Positions 51,943-63,717 are shown, counted from the stretch's first letter. The stretch is 64,000 nt of DNA from Paulownia fortunei (GCA_019321725.1 CM033121.1:6386001-6450000), one strand, 5' to 3'. Numbers and translations: made by a program. The notes: generated from the letters alone by a model not told the origin.

Positions 51943-54414
51943 CTAAAAATGACCACCAGTGCCACACGTACGTCGTTGGCGTTGGCGTCTACCTCGACGT
52001 TCACTCTGAGCAGCAACAATATCATGTGATTGGTCTGATGAAGTTATGAAGGTCGACTCTCCACAATCATGATAGTCGCTGTCTAGATGTGGAAATGCAA
52101 TAGGCGAGACAGTAAAATCTCAACATCTAGAATCGTATCCTATATGCTGCTGAACAAACGGTGTTTGCCCCATGTCTAAATCTGAACTGAGTAGTGTAGA
52201 AAATGACATCGTAGATGGTGGCATACCCCAATACGGAGTGAATGAGTCATCCGGTTGTGCCTGTTGAGGCACATAATAGTCGACGGTGCTATCCAAACTG
52301 TGTGATACACGATGTGTCGATGTGGATGGACCTGCCTCATCTGCTACACTAGACATAAGTGGATGAGGAATGTCGTAAGATATAGAAGCATGGCTAGTAA
52401 ATGCACCCCGTGTCGAGGTAGAGGGACCCGCATCATCTACTACTCTAGTACGCCTCCTCGTCCTCCTGGCTGTGTCTTGTGGTGGTGGCACTGATATATT
52501 TATAGCATCTTGTTGTCTACGAAGTAAGCATCTGAGATCATTAGTAGCATGTATAGCTTCACTCCTCAACTGCATAAGTGAAGTTATATCTTGCTCGTTC
52601 GCGCCATCAGCACTGAGTCTAATCCTCTCGACCTCCATACTCTAAAATACGTGTAAAGAAGGAATAATATTAAAGAATATCATAAATATGATGCATACAC
52701 ATTATAATTTTTTTTATTAATGAATATAGCTTCCAAATCTAATATGTGTGAAGGCTGGTACCCCTCCTCCATAGGCAAATGGGATGGTGATATCAGACGG
52801 CGTGTAATGCCATCGTACCAATCCATATAGCGAGGCTCAGTACTATCGGACCCAGTAATGGGAGGGTTAACGATAATAAACTGATGTCTATTTGCCCACT
52901 GCGACACATACTCTCAGTGATATCGAGCACAATCTTCTCCACTGCGTCCCCTGCGGTCTACATCATGTAAAGTATGCTCATATGCTGGTATATCTGGTGG
53001 AATGTACTGGCGCATGACCCGCTCTGGGTGATGGAACTCCACGATAACGTAGTTGATTAATGGACAACGAGATCTCCACAGTGGCGTATTACACCTTGGA
53101 CCCAACACCATAATATCCTGTGAACTCATATCATATGGCTCCCATATAAACTACAATTATAAAATACATAAATTTGAATTATTTGTGCATATATGAAAAG
53201 AAAAATCAAATCAAATTTAAACAAGTGTCTTAAATTCTACTCACCTCTCTATCAGTCATCATATCTAGTATATCCCTAATAATTCTGACTGAATGACTCG
53301 CTATACGCGTGAAGCTGTAATACTGCATCCACATATATGTATATAAAAAGAATCATGAAATAATAATCATGAAACAATAATCACAAAATAATAGTAGAAG
53401 TATAAGCTCGTTATCATTAGCGTTAATAAATGGGCTTATACCTTGCACCATATGGAGGAAGTGGAAGCTCATGATCATTAGCGCCGATGAGTGGGCCCAT
53501 ATTTACTCGCGAACGTAATCGTCTTGGCACCAACGTGGTAATGCGAGACCATGCCCATATCTGCAAAAATATATATTAATCTATAGTACAAGGCAAACAT
53601 ATTGATATAATAACATAAGAAAGTAACAACACTTATATTAAGTTTACCTGTAGAAGCACCATCGCACCACCAATAATATTCTTGTCTTTATCCGATGCAG
53701 TGCACAACTCACGATACATGAAAGACAGTACTGCACTGCCCCAACTAAAATAAACAACATCCTTAATCTGCTCCATACTCTGTAGATATAGCAACGACAC
53801 TCCATTGCCTGATGAATCAGGACACATAATGCTACCGAGTAGAATCAATGCACAGCTGCGTGCATATCGCTCCAACTCATCGTGGAGAGTGTCATCTGTC
53901 ACTGGGTTAGCCTCAAGATAATCCCTCAAGGCACTCAACAATATACGCCCACCCTTAAACTGCTGTGAAGTGGGTCGAAATCCTAAGTAATGGTGGCAAT
54001 AATCCTGCCACTGCTCAGTAGATCTCCTCAGATCAACTCCAATAACAGGCTGACCATCTACTGGTAAACCCCAAATAACTGCAACATCTTGTAGTGTGAT
54101 AGTCACCTCACCAATGCGAAAATGAAATGTATGAGTCTCAGGTCGCCATCTCTCGACTAGAGCAGTAATCAAATGAAAGTCCATATCAAAGTGTCCACAT
54201 CGGTAGATGTCATAGAATCCCATATCATACAATATATGAACTACACGAGGATGCAATGCACCCTCCCACCATGAAGACTCCAAAATGGTGCGCCTGCGTG
54301 CCTAACTGTAAGTGTCCTATCAACCGCACCAGCAAATACACTCTCTGAATGGTGAGTAGCTTGTCGGGATAAAACTGTCGTATCCCGTGGACCATATACA
54401 GAAATAATATCCAT
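51943..54414 (-). pseudogene. Plant mobile domain (PMD, MAIN-like) gene carried by the MULE, disrupted
   Basis: Segments on the minus strand: 54414-53648, 53560-53442, 53322-53245, 53150 to about 52700, and about 52640-51943; the first three internal junctions have good GT-AG signals. The PMD is shared by MAIN/MAIL1 nuclear proteins and by plant Mutator and Gypsy elements. Landmarks: MDIISVYGPRDTTVLSRQAT start, FDMDFHLITALVERWRPETH, TITLQDVAVIWGLPVDG, LLGSIMCPDSSGN, QIWAWSRITTLVPRR-type exon 2, EPRYMDWYDGITRR, and the C-terminus RRQRQRRTCGTGGHF. Lesions: a frame change near 54270, an in-frame TGA at 52914-52916 inside RYH|EYVSQW, and an in-frame TGA at 52120-52122 with 58 further residues behind it. 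The donor of the fourth segment is not resolved. Transcription would follow the transposase gene 249 bases upstream, in the same direction. Confidence 0.85.
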
Positions 54415-54662
54415 CCTATTTACAAATGAATAACACCATGTGTTAGGGATAATTTTTTTAATAGCATCATGTGAATGTTTACATATAATATGAAATTTAA
54501 CCATATGGTTAACAACAATTAAACACAAATTTTAACATATAACATGAAATTATACATACATCATTAACAACAGTTAAATATAACATCATTACAAAATTAT
54601 TTCATACAAATAAGGAGTATTACTCCCGCACAAAAGCAAATACTAATCTAACTGTAATGACA

Positions 54663-57287
54663 TCATCTATGCTGGGAAGACGAAGCTGTTCCACGTTCTA
54701 TTGCATTGACCCTTTGCCTTACTCGTGCTTGTTGTCTAGCACGTGTCTGAGGCCAATCCATCTCGTTAGGAATTCGAGTAGTAGTATTCCGTCCACGACG
54801 ATTCTGAATCTGCAATGCTGGATTATGCCGCAACTTGAAAGAGGGCGCATCCCAATAAACTTCATCTGGCAAAGGCTCAAACTTCCCTTTGTAAGTATCT
54901 ACATAAGAAGCAGTGCTATAGTACGATTTCATGAGTGTTGCTGGATTAACTCCAAAATGCCGACAAGTATGCATTGCATGCGAGCAAGGTATTCCAAATT
55001 GACTCCAATTACCACATGAACACTCCATTGACCTCAGTTTTACGACGTGTGTAAAACTCCTGGATGATCCTGGTCGACGTGTTATGACAGACGCAGATTG
55101 ATCTGTGTAATCAAACACGTGTACCATATGCTCTATAGATAGATTCTGCCAACTCTCATACCTTTGTAATATATATTCAGGCCATGGTTGGTTATTCTCC
55201 ACCATTCGATGACCCTTGGATAGTCGATCGAGAAAATGTTTAATAGCACGATGGAACGTAATCTGTACAATAGCAGTGACTGGGAGCCGTCGTGCACCTT
55301 TCAACATTCCATTAATGCATTCTGACATATTTGTTGTCAGAATACCACATCGCCATCCTCCATCATAAGCTAGAGTCCACTGACATTTATCTATATTCTC
55401 AAAGTATGTATTTACATCATCGTTAAGAGCCTTTATTTTTTCCATTACCTTATCAAATTGTCTGATTGTCAATTGTGAACCAGCTGTATAACACAAATTC
55501 CTTAATGTAATACTCTTGAACCGCTTGTTGAAGTTAGATGACACATGCCTTAAGCAAAAACGATGCACCCCACGAGGTGGCGTAAAATCAGGTATGTATT
55601 GAACAGCTCCAAGTAGGCCACTATGTCGGTCAGATATCAAACAGACACCCTCAACCCCGCGGACAACATATGCAAAAACCATCTCCAAGATGTAAATGTT
55701 TCTTCATCAACAACTGCAAAAGCCAGAGGCAAAACCTGTTGATTTGCATCTATCCCCACAGCAATCAACAACTTGTGTTTGTACTTTGTGTAAAGATGTG
55801 TTCCATCAACACTTATTACTTTACGACAATTTTGGAACCCATCGATACATGGCTTGAATGCGCAAAATACATATTTCAATATTTTTTTTTCTGCGAACTC
55901 GGTGTCGATGTGATGCCACTCCACAATTGTGCCTGAATTCCATTTTTGCAGAGCTCCCAAATACTTAGGCAATTTTCTAACTGAGCTCTCCCAAGTGCCA
56001 TAAATATTTTCCCTTGTGCGTTTCAAACCGTGCCAGGCCTTATGATATGAAATTTCATACTGATACTTCTCTTTCACATTTTGTTGGACATACTTAATTT
56101 CATAGGTCGGGTCACACCTATACCAGTAAGCAACCTTGCGATCATGTTTTTACATAGGTTGCGATGATCCACAGATACTGAATTCATAAGGCAGGTATGA
56201 GGTCCTCCCCACTTGGTGATTTTCCATAAACTGAGCTTTGCTTTCAATGATGCTCGAAGCCCCCAATTACACCACGTGATCAATGTACTATGGCTGCATT
56301 CCACTTTCCATAATTTTGGTGAACTCTCAACCACCCGATACTCACGTCTGACAACTCGTACAGAGTAATCTTTAACTGAAGCTTGGAGTTTTTTTTTGTT
56401 TTTGAATATTATACCCTTTTCAAGCTCTCCAATACTAGAGTCATAAAACTTTCCTCTATTTGGAATATCAATAGAATCAACAACTATTTTTGGGTAACAT
56501 GTTGTGAAGAATGGTATAGTATGATTAGAGTCATATTCATTTGTTGTTGAGGGCAATGAGGTATAAACTAGCACTTGATGTTGGGATGAGTTGCCCTCAT
56601 CATGTTGCTCATACATCTCTTCCAAATCATTAATTTCGACCCCATCACCACCATCATCATCATCAACATCATCACCATTATCTTCATCAGCAATTTCATC
56701 GGGTTCGGAATTAATATGTTCTTCAACACCTAAACTGTCCACAGTGGGTCGGATAATTCATCAATGTATGCATTATACGGCTTTGTATTTGTACCTTGAA
56801 AATGCTCTTGACCAGCGCTTGAAGCACCTGCATTAAACTCATTGATGCCAACATTTGCCATACCTTGCGTCACTGTAGTCATTTCAAACACACTATCATC
56901 TCTTAAAAATGATGCATACTGATAATACTCATTGCTTGTTGGTATCTCAGGCACAATATTATGAACAATTTGTTCTGTCTCAACATAAAATTCTACAAAT
57001 TGATTTTCTCTTCCCGGATCTAAGAAAAATTCCAATCATTCGTCATCCGTTATTGATATTAGTTGTGACACATTACCGCAACAGTACTTACCAAATAATT
57101 TCAATAAGAACTGTTTATCATCAACGCCCGTAATCTGATACACTTTCAATAGTAATTCAGAAAATCTTGTCCTACGAGATATTCTCCTCGCTCCAATTGC
57201 AGGGCGATCATATGTCACTGAATTAGCATCTTGTATAATTTGACCACCAAAGTATACCAGAACATCAATGTTGTTTCTATTTGCCAT
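54663..57287 (-). pseudogene. MULE transposase gene (MuDR type), disrupted
   Basis: Minus-strand segments 57287-57036, 57035-56730, 56742-56074, 56077-55637 and 55688-54663 are consecutive parts of one protein. The first begins MANRNNIDVLVYFGGQI, a PB1-like N-terminus usual in plant MULEs; then an acidic region; then the MuDR DNA-binding region (YSVRVVRREYRVVES...CSHSTLITWC). The catalytic DDE region has VISVDGTHLYTKYKHKLL (first Asp) and LISDRHSGLLGAV (second Asp), with a candidate Glu in TNMSECINGML. A C-terminal SWIM zinc finger (CSCGNW..GIPCSHAMH) follows. Lesions: one in-frame TGA at 57036-57038 (ITDDE|LEFFLD) and three frame changes, near 56740, 56110 and 55670. The protein would bind the element ends and cut and join DNA; this copy cannot make it intact. 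Confidence 0.9.
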
Positions 57288-57288
57288 A

Positions 57289-57609
57289 ACTACATCAAAA
57301 AAAGTATTAATATTTTAATTTTAAATAATAATTTCAAAGACATAATATTTAATTAAGATTATCATAGTTGTGAAAAAGATTCCCTAAATAGTTCAATAAT
57401 TTTTAACTCACATTTTCAAGTCAAATAACAAATAACAAATATAATATACAAAAAAAAAATTGCAAACATTAGCTTCTCCACATATAAAATATGCTATTAA
57501 AAATATACTTGCATGTATTATTATAAAAAATAATATTAATAACATTTCAATACAATTAAATCTATTTTTTCAATATAATAATACATTTACTTCACAATTA
57601 TTACAATAA

Positions 57610-57648
<39 letters not shown>

Positions 57649-58080
57649 TGAAATATGATACCTGTAAGTCACTCGCACAATATGATCTGCGTCGTATTTT
57701 AATATATCGCGTATTAACCTGAACAAAAATATATAAATGTTAATTAGTAATTTTTTTTAATTAAAAATTTTAAAAAATAATAACAATATTACTTACCGAA
57801 AGAAGCGAAAATAGACGGAATGGGAGAATCCAAAAAATGAAAGAAAAAATTACGAAAAAAAAATCGACAAAAAACTCGAGTGAAAGGCCGAGAGAGAGAG
57901 AGAGAGAGAGAGAACGGGGGAAGTTGGTGTGTGGGGAAAATGGAGGAAGTGGGAAGGGGAAGGTGGAGGTTTAATAATGGTGGAATGGGGAGGAGGGGCG
58001 CGCAGGAGGAAGGGGGAATGGGGAGAGGAAAGGAGAGGAGAGGGAAGAGGAAATGAAAGGGGATGGAAGAAATGAGAAGA
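57289..58080 (-). promoter_or_regulatory. Leader of the MULE transposase gene with two untranslated-region introns
   Basis: Minus-strand reading: a CT-rich leader (58080-57797) ends TTTCG|GTAAGT. A 57-base exon (57718-57662) has a TTTGTTCAG acceptor and an ACAG|GTATC donor. A final acceptor GATGTAG at 57292 lies three bases before the start codon. The splice signals are clear; the leader's transcription start is not. A TA microsatellite at 57615-57642 lies in the second intron. Confidence 0.55.
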
Positions 58081-58090
58081 AAGGAGGGCA
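57880..58090. repeat. Purine-strand tract with GA microsatellite
   Basis: About 200 bases are nearly all A/G on the plus strand, starting with about 12 GA units at 57890-57913 and continuing as GGGGAAG, GGAGGAGG and GGAAAGGAGAGGAGAGGGAA words. It creates long Ser/Pro-rich open frames on the minus strand (57789-58176) that I do not regard as genes. Confidence 0.8.
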
Positions 58091-58102
58091 TCGGTTCTGC
58101 AA

Positions 58103-58146
58103 TCAGAAGGCGCAATCCTGGATTGCGCTTCCTGTGAACGCGCTTC
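58103..58146. repeat. Right-end palindrome of the MULE
   Basis: AGAAGGCGCAATCCTGGATT continues GCGCTTCCTG, a hairpin, followed by GAACGCGCTTC. It mirrors the left-end cluster with fewer units. Confidence 0.8.
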
Positions 58147-58180
58147 ACTTATTTTTTTTATTCTACCGCCAACCACGATA

Positions 58181-60200
58181 TTTATTTAATAATTTTTTAA
58201 ATTTATTATTTTATATTAAATTCGTCTAAGAGATACCCTTGTGTGGCAATTTCATTTCACTTTTTTAATTATATCTATCCAATAAGATAAAATGTCCAAA
58301 AATTAAAAGAAATATATAGAAAAGTTCGTTGTAGCAAAAACGTCATAGTTAATCCTCAATGAGGGTTAGGTATATAAAAAATTAATTTTTACATCTCACC
58401 TCACAGATTATAATTTTAAAATTGTTACTCGCCTCCTTCCAATTATGTTTTAGTTTTAATTTATTTGCTTCATTAAGATCTTCTATTTTACTTATAGATG
58501 ATATATTGTCAGTCATTTTTAAAATTCACATTATTATATATAGTGAGAGGATTTAATTTCATCAAATGAACTATAATATGAAAAATTGAGTTCAAAAGGG
58601 TACACTTATCATTGTAAGGAATTTAGATTTTAAATTTTTTATGAATTTGACCCAATATATATTTATAGACAATTTCGAGTATCAATTAGATCGCTCTAAA
58701 ATTCACGTACTAATTTTACATTAATGGCAATACTCTAAATGAACTCGAGTCCCACCAAACGGATGAATATTCATCTACTACTATAATAAATGAACTCGAG
58801 TCCCACCAAACATATGAATATTCTTTTATTATTATAACATTTTTTAACATTAAATATAGTATGATTTGTTATAAAATTATTGATTGTTTCGAAAAAATAT
58901 ATTAATGTGATGAATTTAATAAAACTCTCCTCTAAAAAAATCTAATTTCTGTAATTCCAGAACTATAATGCAAAAATGAAACTATCAAGCACAAGATGAA
59001 CGTTGTTTCGGCAGTAAAAGAGTAAAATGTACTTTAAAAATGCTTTCCTTTGGTCCAAGAAAACAATGTCTGCATTTTCAAGGAGATATAACCAGACAAA
59101 ATTGCCAATACTAAAACGGGGACTAAAAGTATGATACTGCAGTGCTACAGTCATATGAATCAGAAAATCATTACAGTATTAATTAGTCTTTTCATATCGA
59201 TTTCTTTACCTAAAAGAAAGCTTAGGTTAAAAAAGGAAAAATGAATCAGTAGTTACTACAGTCTCAATCAGTCTTTTCATATTTATTACCAAGAAAAGAA
59301 AAAGGTTATATAATGATGCAGGAATTATAAATATATGATGATCAGTCCGGAGTCGGTAAATTTTGATCCAATAAATTTAATTCAATTTCAAGAAATAACA
59401 AATATTAAGGTCGTTAATGCTTGACTCCAATAGATTTGATTCGAGTTCAAGGAATGACCTATAATCAAAACACATATTAGGTTCTTGATACTTAAATCAA
59501 GTTAGTCATAGATATTTGAAGTCGATAAGAACAAGTTTAAATAGTAAGCCACAACATTAAAACTTTATTTGAATTGATGAATTTGAGTTAAACATTTTAA
59601 ATTCATAACAACAAATTTATTAAATTAAAAATTTTAAAATTCATAATATTTTAAAAACTCCAAAAATATCTTATAAAATAATTTAAATTTAAATCAAACT
59701 TTTTTTTTTTAGTCGTATTTCTCTAGCGATCCCTCAAATATTTGTGTATTCTAGCAATTTTGACGTGCCCTTGATGCTTAAAAATGGAAACTTTAGAGAA
59801 ATTAAAGTTAATTATATATAATTGGGAAACCTAAATCCTAACTATATCATATAGCCAAGGTAATTACATATTTTTTTATACTAGTAACTTATTATAGAGT
59901 ATGAACCAATTGAATCGAACGTAGTCTATATATATATATATATATATATCTTGTTTGCCAGGCCGACGCTCAATAATCACTAAAGTACTGCCTCACTGGG
60001 TATGGCAATCTGCATAAAGGAAGGTATCTTTTCCATACCACTGTTCTTTTATTTAATAAAGACGAATGGTTAGATTTTACTAACTCCAAACTTAAATTAA
60101 GTATCATTTTGAGCACAATTAATTGGGCCATTTACGTAAATATATGATCATGTTCCGGGTACAAATATGTAAAGGTTCTAATAACAAAATTAATTTATGT
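58181..60200. other. Intergenic, AT-rich, no gene seen
   Basis: A 36-base sequence around GAACTCGAGTCCCACCAAAC occurs twice (about 58740 and 58791). A TA microsatellite lies at about 59931-59949. No exon recognised. Confidence 0.5.
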
Positions 60201-60202
60201 GA

Positions 60203-60653
60203 TACACACACACACACACACACAATTAATATTACCCGATCATCGTGGGAGGTCATGAAGATCTCAATTCCGATCTTCTCGGTGCTCATGGAAAGGGACC
60301 TAAAATCACAAATATCGTTGAATTTAAACCCTCCAATATCAAGAAAATCATGGAGAGTTATAAAGTAATAGATGAGAGTAATAAGAAATATACATTCTAT
60401 TTTGTTGATTGGTGGGTATATATAATAGACATTTTACATGTCAAATCATGCACAGTCATGTGTTTCAATCAAGCGAAAAATTATGCAAATAATCAATTGA
60501 TGATGGTGTGTCGGGTTGTGACCTAACTTGAGTTAGATCGGGTAAGACCCCCACGAAGACAGACATCTCTATCTTGTCCTATTTGGACGATATTTCTTAG
60601 TAATGGGGGTACTTTAGTCTTTTGGGGCCATTCTTCTTGATTTCCCTCATCAA

Positions 60654-60688
<35 letters not shown>

Positions 60689-60690
60689 AT
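60203..60690. other. Segment between a CA and a GT microsatellite
   Basis: (CA)n at 60203-60222 and (GT)n at 60655-60687 bracket about 430 bases. Inside, 60245-60526 is an open frame of 93 codons (GGHEDLNSDLLGAHGKGPK start) that I do not recognise. It has no intron signals or family features that I can support, and is probably not a gene. Confidence 0.45.
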
Positions 60691-60699
60691 AGAATTATG

Positions 60700-61060
60700 T
60701 GTATAGGAATGGGAATGGAATGGGTTCAAAGGAATTTGACCAAATTTGAGATTCATCCCGAACTCGCATTGGGTTAGTTAAACCTATTTTATAATTTTAA
60801 AATATTAAAAAATATATTTTTTAAAATTAGTATATTAAATATTTTTAAAAAATATATTTAAAAAAAAGATCACATAAATATATATATATATATATATATA
60901 ACAAATTTAAAAAAATTAAAAAATAAATGAGGAGAGTTCAGGGCAGGTTCAATAATAAAAATTCAAGATCCGTTATAAATCAATTTGTAATAGTAAAAAT
61001 TCGTTTTAAGAAAGATAAATTCAAATTTAAATTCATTTTATTGTCATATCAAACAGCATG
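60700..61060 (-). repeat. Dispersed repeat family R2, copy 1
   Basis: On the minus strand this follows 63331-63717: GGAATGGGAATGG / GATGGCAATAGG-type end, AACCTATTTTATAATTTTAA, AATATATTTTTTAAAA(T)TTAG core, and a TA run. Opposite in orientation to the second copy. Confidence 0.55.
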
Positions 61061-61135
61061 CTTACCTTCCCTTTGAAGTTGTTAGATTACGTACTCCTTC
61101 TCTCTATCTTTAATAATTACAAAAAATCTCTCATT

Positions 61136-61345
61136 TAAGCCCTCGGACATAACTCAATTGGTGAATCAATTAATATTGTATTCGCTTCTAGCGGTAGGGT
61201 AGGAATTCGAATTTTGGTGAGAATTTGCTGCTAAATTTCGATATGGAGTAATCACTGTGGTGTTAGTGGGACCCTACGATCGGAGTTTGGTATAATTTAT
61301 GGGGAAACCTGTAATTCAGTTGAGGCATAACCCACGATTTACCTC
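61136..61345 (+). mobile_element. Possible tRNA-derived SINE
   Basis: ATAACTCAATTGGTGAATC resembles box A and GGAATTCGAATTTTGG resembles box B about 55 bases on, followed by a GC-richer body (AGTGGGACCCTACGATCGGA). No A-tail or target-site duplication is clear, so this is weaker than the SINE at 38342-38565. Confidence 0.4.
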
Positions 61346-61521
61346 CTCCAAAATTTTAGGGAAAAGAATTTTGAAAGTCTAGAATTTAGTTTAGTATAAA
61401 TTGAAATAAGTGGATATCAAAAATAAAAAATTAAAAAATCTTCCCTTTAAGTTTGTTCCATTAAAAAAATCCAAATGAAGTTAGAATTGATCATTGTGCC
61501 ATCAACTTAAAAAAAATAAAA

Positions 61522-61758
61522 AATAATTAAATTATCAATTTATTAAATGATCATTTTGCCCCTGAGTGTATTTGTAAATGTTTATATTGGAGTGCATAAG
61601 GTATTTGTAATGTTTCTATAATTGAAAAAGTGTATTAAAAAATAATTAAATTATTAGTTTATTAAATATCATTATGCCACTGAGTGTATTTGTAAACATT
61701 AATATATTGGGAGGGGAAGAGGTATTTGTAACGCTTCTGTAATTGAAAAAGTGTATTT
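61522..61758. repeat. 118-bp tandem duplication
   Basis: AATAATTAAATTAT(C/T)A(A/G)TTTATTAAAT, then GAGTGTATTTGTAAA, then GGTATTTGTAA(T/C)G and TAATTGAAAAAGTGTATT occur at 61522 and again at 61640. Confidence 0.8.
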
Positions 61759-61889
61759 GTAATGTATCAATAATTTCGATGATTAAATATCATTGTTCTA
61801 AAAAAATTTAAAATATCTATTTTCACCCCAAATTATATAAAAAGTATTTGGATTCTAGAATTAAACTGTTAGAATCAAGTATTGGTGAA

Positions 61890-62305
61890 CAAATCGATTT
61901 TATTAAAATTAACAGTTCAACCGGTCGGATCGGTTTAACCGGCGGTCGGACCGGTTTAATAAAAATTAATTATATTTTTTTATTTTATTATATAAAATAA
62001 TAATATAATAAATTAATTGTTATGTAATATATTTTAAATATAAAAATAAATAAATAGCTATATAAATACACATATAACAAAACACAAAATTCAAATAATC
62101 ACATAAATATAACAAAATATCAAATTTAAAATTTTATAAAAATTAAAATTAAAATTAAAAATAAAAATATTAAAACCGGTCAAACCGATTTTGGACGATT
62201 TTGGGCAGTTTTGACCGGTTAAAATAATTTTTGAGCCTAATCGAACTGGAGCGACCTCCAATTTCCGATTGAACCGACCGCTCCAATTCAATTTTGACAA
62301 TATTG
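61890..62305 (+). repeat. Dispersed repeat family R1, copy 3
   Basis: Left end GTTCAACCGGTCGGATCGGT, right end words TTTTGACCGGTTAAAATAAT and GATTGAACCGACCGCTCC. The ends are partly inverted (TTCAACCGGTCGG / CCGATTGAACCGACCG). The core has ATTATATAAAATAATAAT and CATATAACAAAACACAAAAT. This is the cleanest of the three copies. Non-coding. Confidence 0.65.
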
Positions 62306-63330
62306 ATTAGAATAGAGCTGATCTCAATTTTTATTGTTTTAACTCAATTAAAAAAATCTAATCATATAAAACTCTAAATCGACCTTCTCCTTCCCTCTTT
62401 CCTCCATCACCACCGTCCGCTCTGCCGCCCTCCCTTTCTCGCTCTCTCTTGTCTCCTTCCCCTCACTATCATAGCCTCTTGGTTCTCTTTTTCACCCCAA
62501 CTCCGTCCATCCCCCCTACTCTTTAACCTAAGGAAAGTCTGTAGCTTTTACTCTAATCAGCATATAAAAAATATTAAAAAAGAAAGTTTACTGTTACTTA
62601 GCACTCTGCTGATGGAAATCACAATTATGAAAAGCCATTCTAGGAAGTATAATCCATATATCCAATAAACTTCTACAGAAGTGACAACTAACATGTGAAA
62701 ATTTCACTGTGACAGAAATAATTTATAGCAAGATATGGTGTATTGTTATTGACTGGACTTTAATATTTGTGGCAAGTTATTTTTCCCCAAGATATAATCA
62801 TTGTGTCAGAAATATTAAATATTTATTGATTCTTCTTTCTAATATTATACATTACATTTGAAATCAATTAAAAAATGATATTTGGAATTGGATTGGGATT
62901 TAAATCCAATGCTTGGACTTGATTTGTCATTTAACATGATATAGAGTCAGACGACCAAAAAAAAAAAAAGCCTTAAGAGTTCCAATCTTACTGATACCAA
63001 TTATTAAAAAAATAAAAATAAATAATATTTACACGCTTGCCTTAAAAAATAATACGAATACCTTGCAGGCGAGAAACATTGAAGAAATAGTGATGGGTTA
63101 TACCAAATAAAGACCCAAAGGCCCAAGGCAATAGATTTTTGAAGTTATTAAATTATACCTCACGACATTTGTAAATCATACTCTATCATTTTGATACTCC
63201 ATCATTTTAAGGTATCTTTAATACTTAAAATATTTATTTCCTATCGAGCTCTCTGTAAATAATTTTAAGTGTTGAAGGGATATTTTGGAGTTAACTTGAA
63301 AAATCCTTAGCGGCACACAGGATCTCATAT
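62306..63330. other. Intergenic, no gene seen
   Basis: A CT-rich stretch at about 62385-62520 (CTCCTTCCCTCTTTCCTCC and similar) stands out. The rest is AT-rich spacer. Confidence 0.5.
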
Positions 63331-63717
63331 AAAGATGGCAATAGGTTCGGGTTGGATCCATACTCATCTCACTTAGGACAGATTTGAGAGGATATAAGTG
63401 GTTACGGGGTGGGTTTTAGTTTTTAATTTTCAATCCTACCCCACCCCGTTTAATTTATTTATTTATTTATTATTTTAATATATATATATATATTTGTATA
63501 ATAATATATTTTAAAAATATATTTTTTTAAAAAATTAGTGGTATTATTTTTTAAAAATATTATTTTAATATTTTTAAAATTATAAAATAGGTCTAGCGAA
63601 TTTAATTTAAATTCGACGGGTTCGGAGTAGGACGGGTTCATGTCTTCAAAAACCTTTGCGAGGCGAGTCTTGAATTTTCGTAAATTTATCTCAAATTTGC
63701 ACAATTGTTATCCCTAA
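63331..63717 (+). repeat. Dispersed repeat family R2, copy 2 (MITE-like)
   Basis: It starts TAAAGATGGCAATAGGTTCG and ends GCACAATTGTTATCCCTAA; the ends are imperfectly inverted (GATGGCAAT / TAGGGATAACAAT). It has CCCCACCCCG and GGGTTCGGAGTAGGACGGGT words near the two ends and an AT-rich centre. This matches the common plant MITE type ending in GGGATGGCAA. Confidence 0.6.

Larger units (their letters stand above)
51341..58180 (-). mobile_element. Mutator-like element (MULE) with transposase and PMD genes, about 6.84 kb, decayed
   Basis: The left end reads CCGTGGAACGGTGTGGTGTT, then AAAAATATAAGTGAAAGCGC. The reverse complement of the right end reads ATCGTGGTTGGCGGTAGAAT, then AAAAAAAATAAGTGAAGCGC. 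These are imperfect terminal inverted repeats of about 50 bases. Both ends then carry GCGCAA/TTGCGC palindromes. The interior holds a MULE transposase and a PMD gene, both transcribed leftwards. A 9-11 base target-site duplication, usual for MULEs, was not clear by eye. Both genes are broken, so the copy looks non-autonomous now. Confidence 0.8.

Noticed and set aside
52312..52494. Plus-strand Cys/Arg-rich open frame
   Set aside because: Antisense shadow of the PMD gene's C-terminal region.
57789..58176. Two Ser/Pro-rich minus-strand open frames
   Set aside because: Products of the polypurine/GA tract; simple-sequence composition and overlap with the transposase leader.
60245..60526. 93-codon open frame with GGHEDLNSDLLGAHGKGPK start
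   Set aside because: Looks superficially protein-like, but I recognise no family, find no splice or promoter support, and it lies between microsatellites. Left as unexplained, not annotated as a gene.
60203..60690. CA and GT microsatellites as ends of a transposon
   Set aside because: Apart from the simple repeats themselves, the flanks are not convincingly inverted and no target-site duplication is seen.
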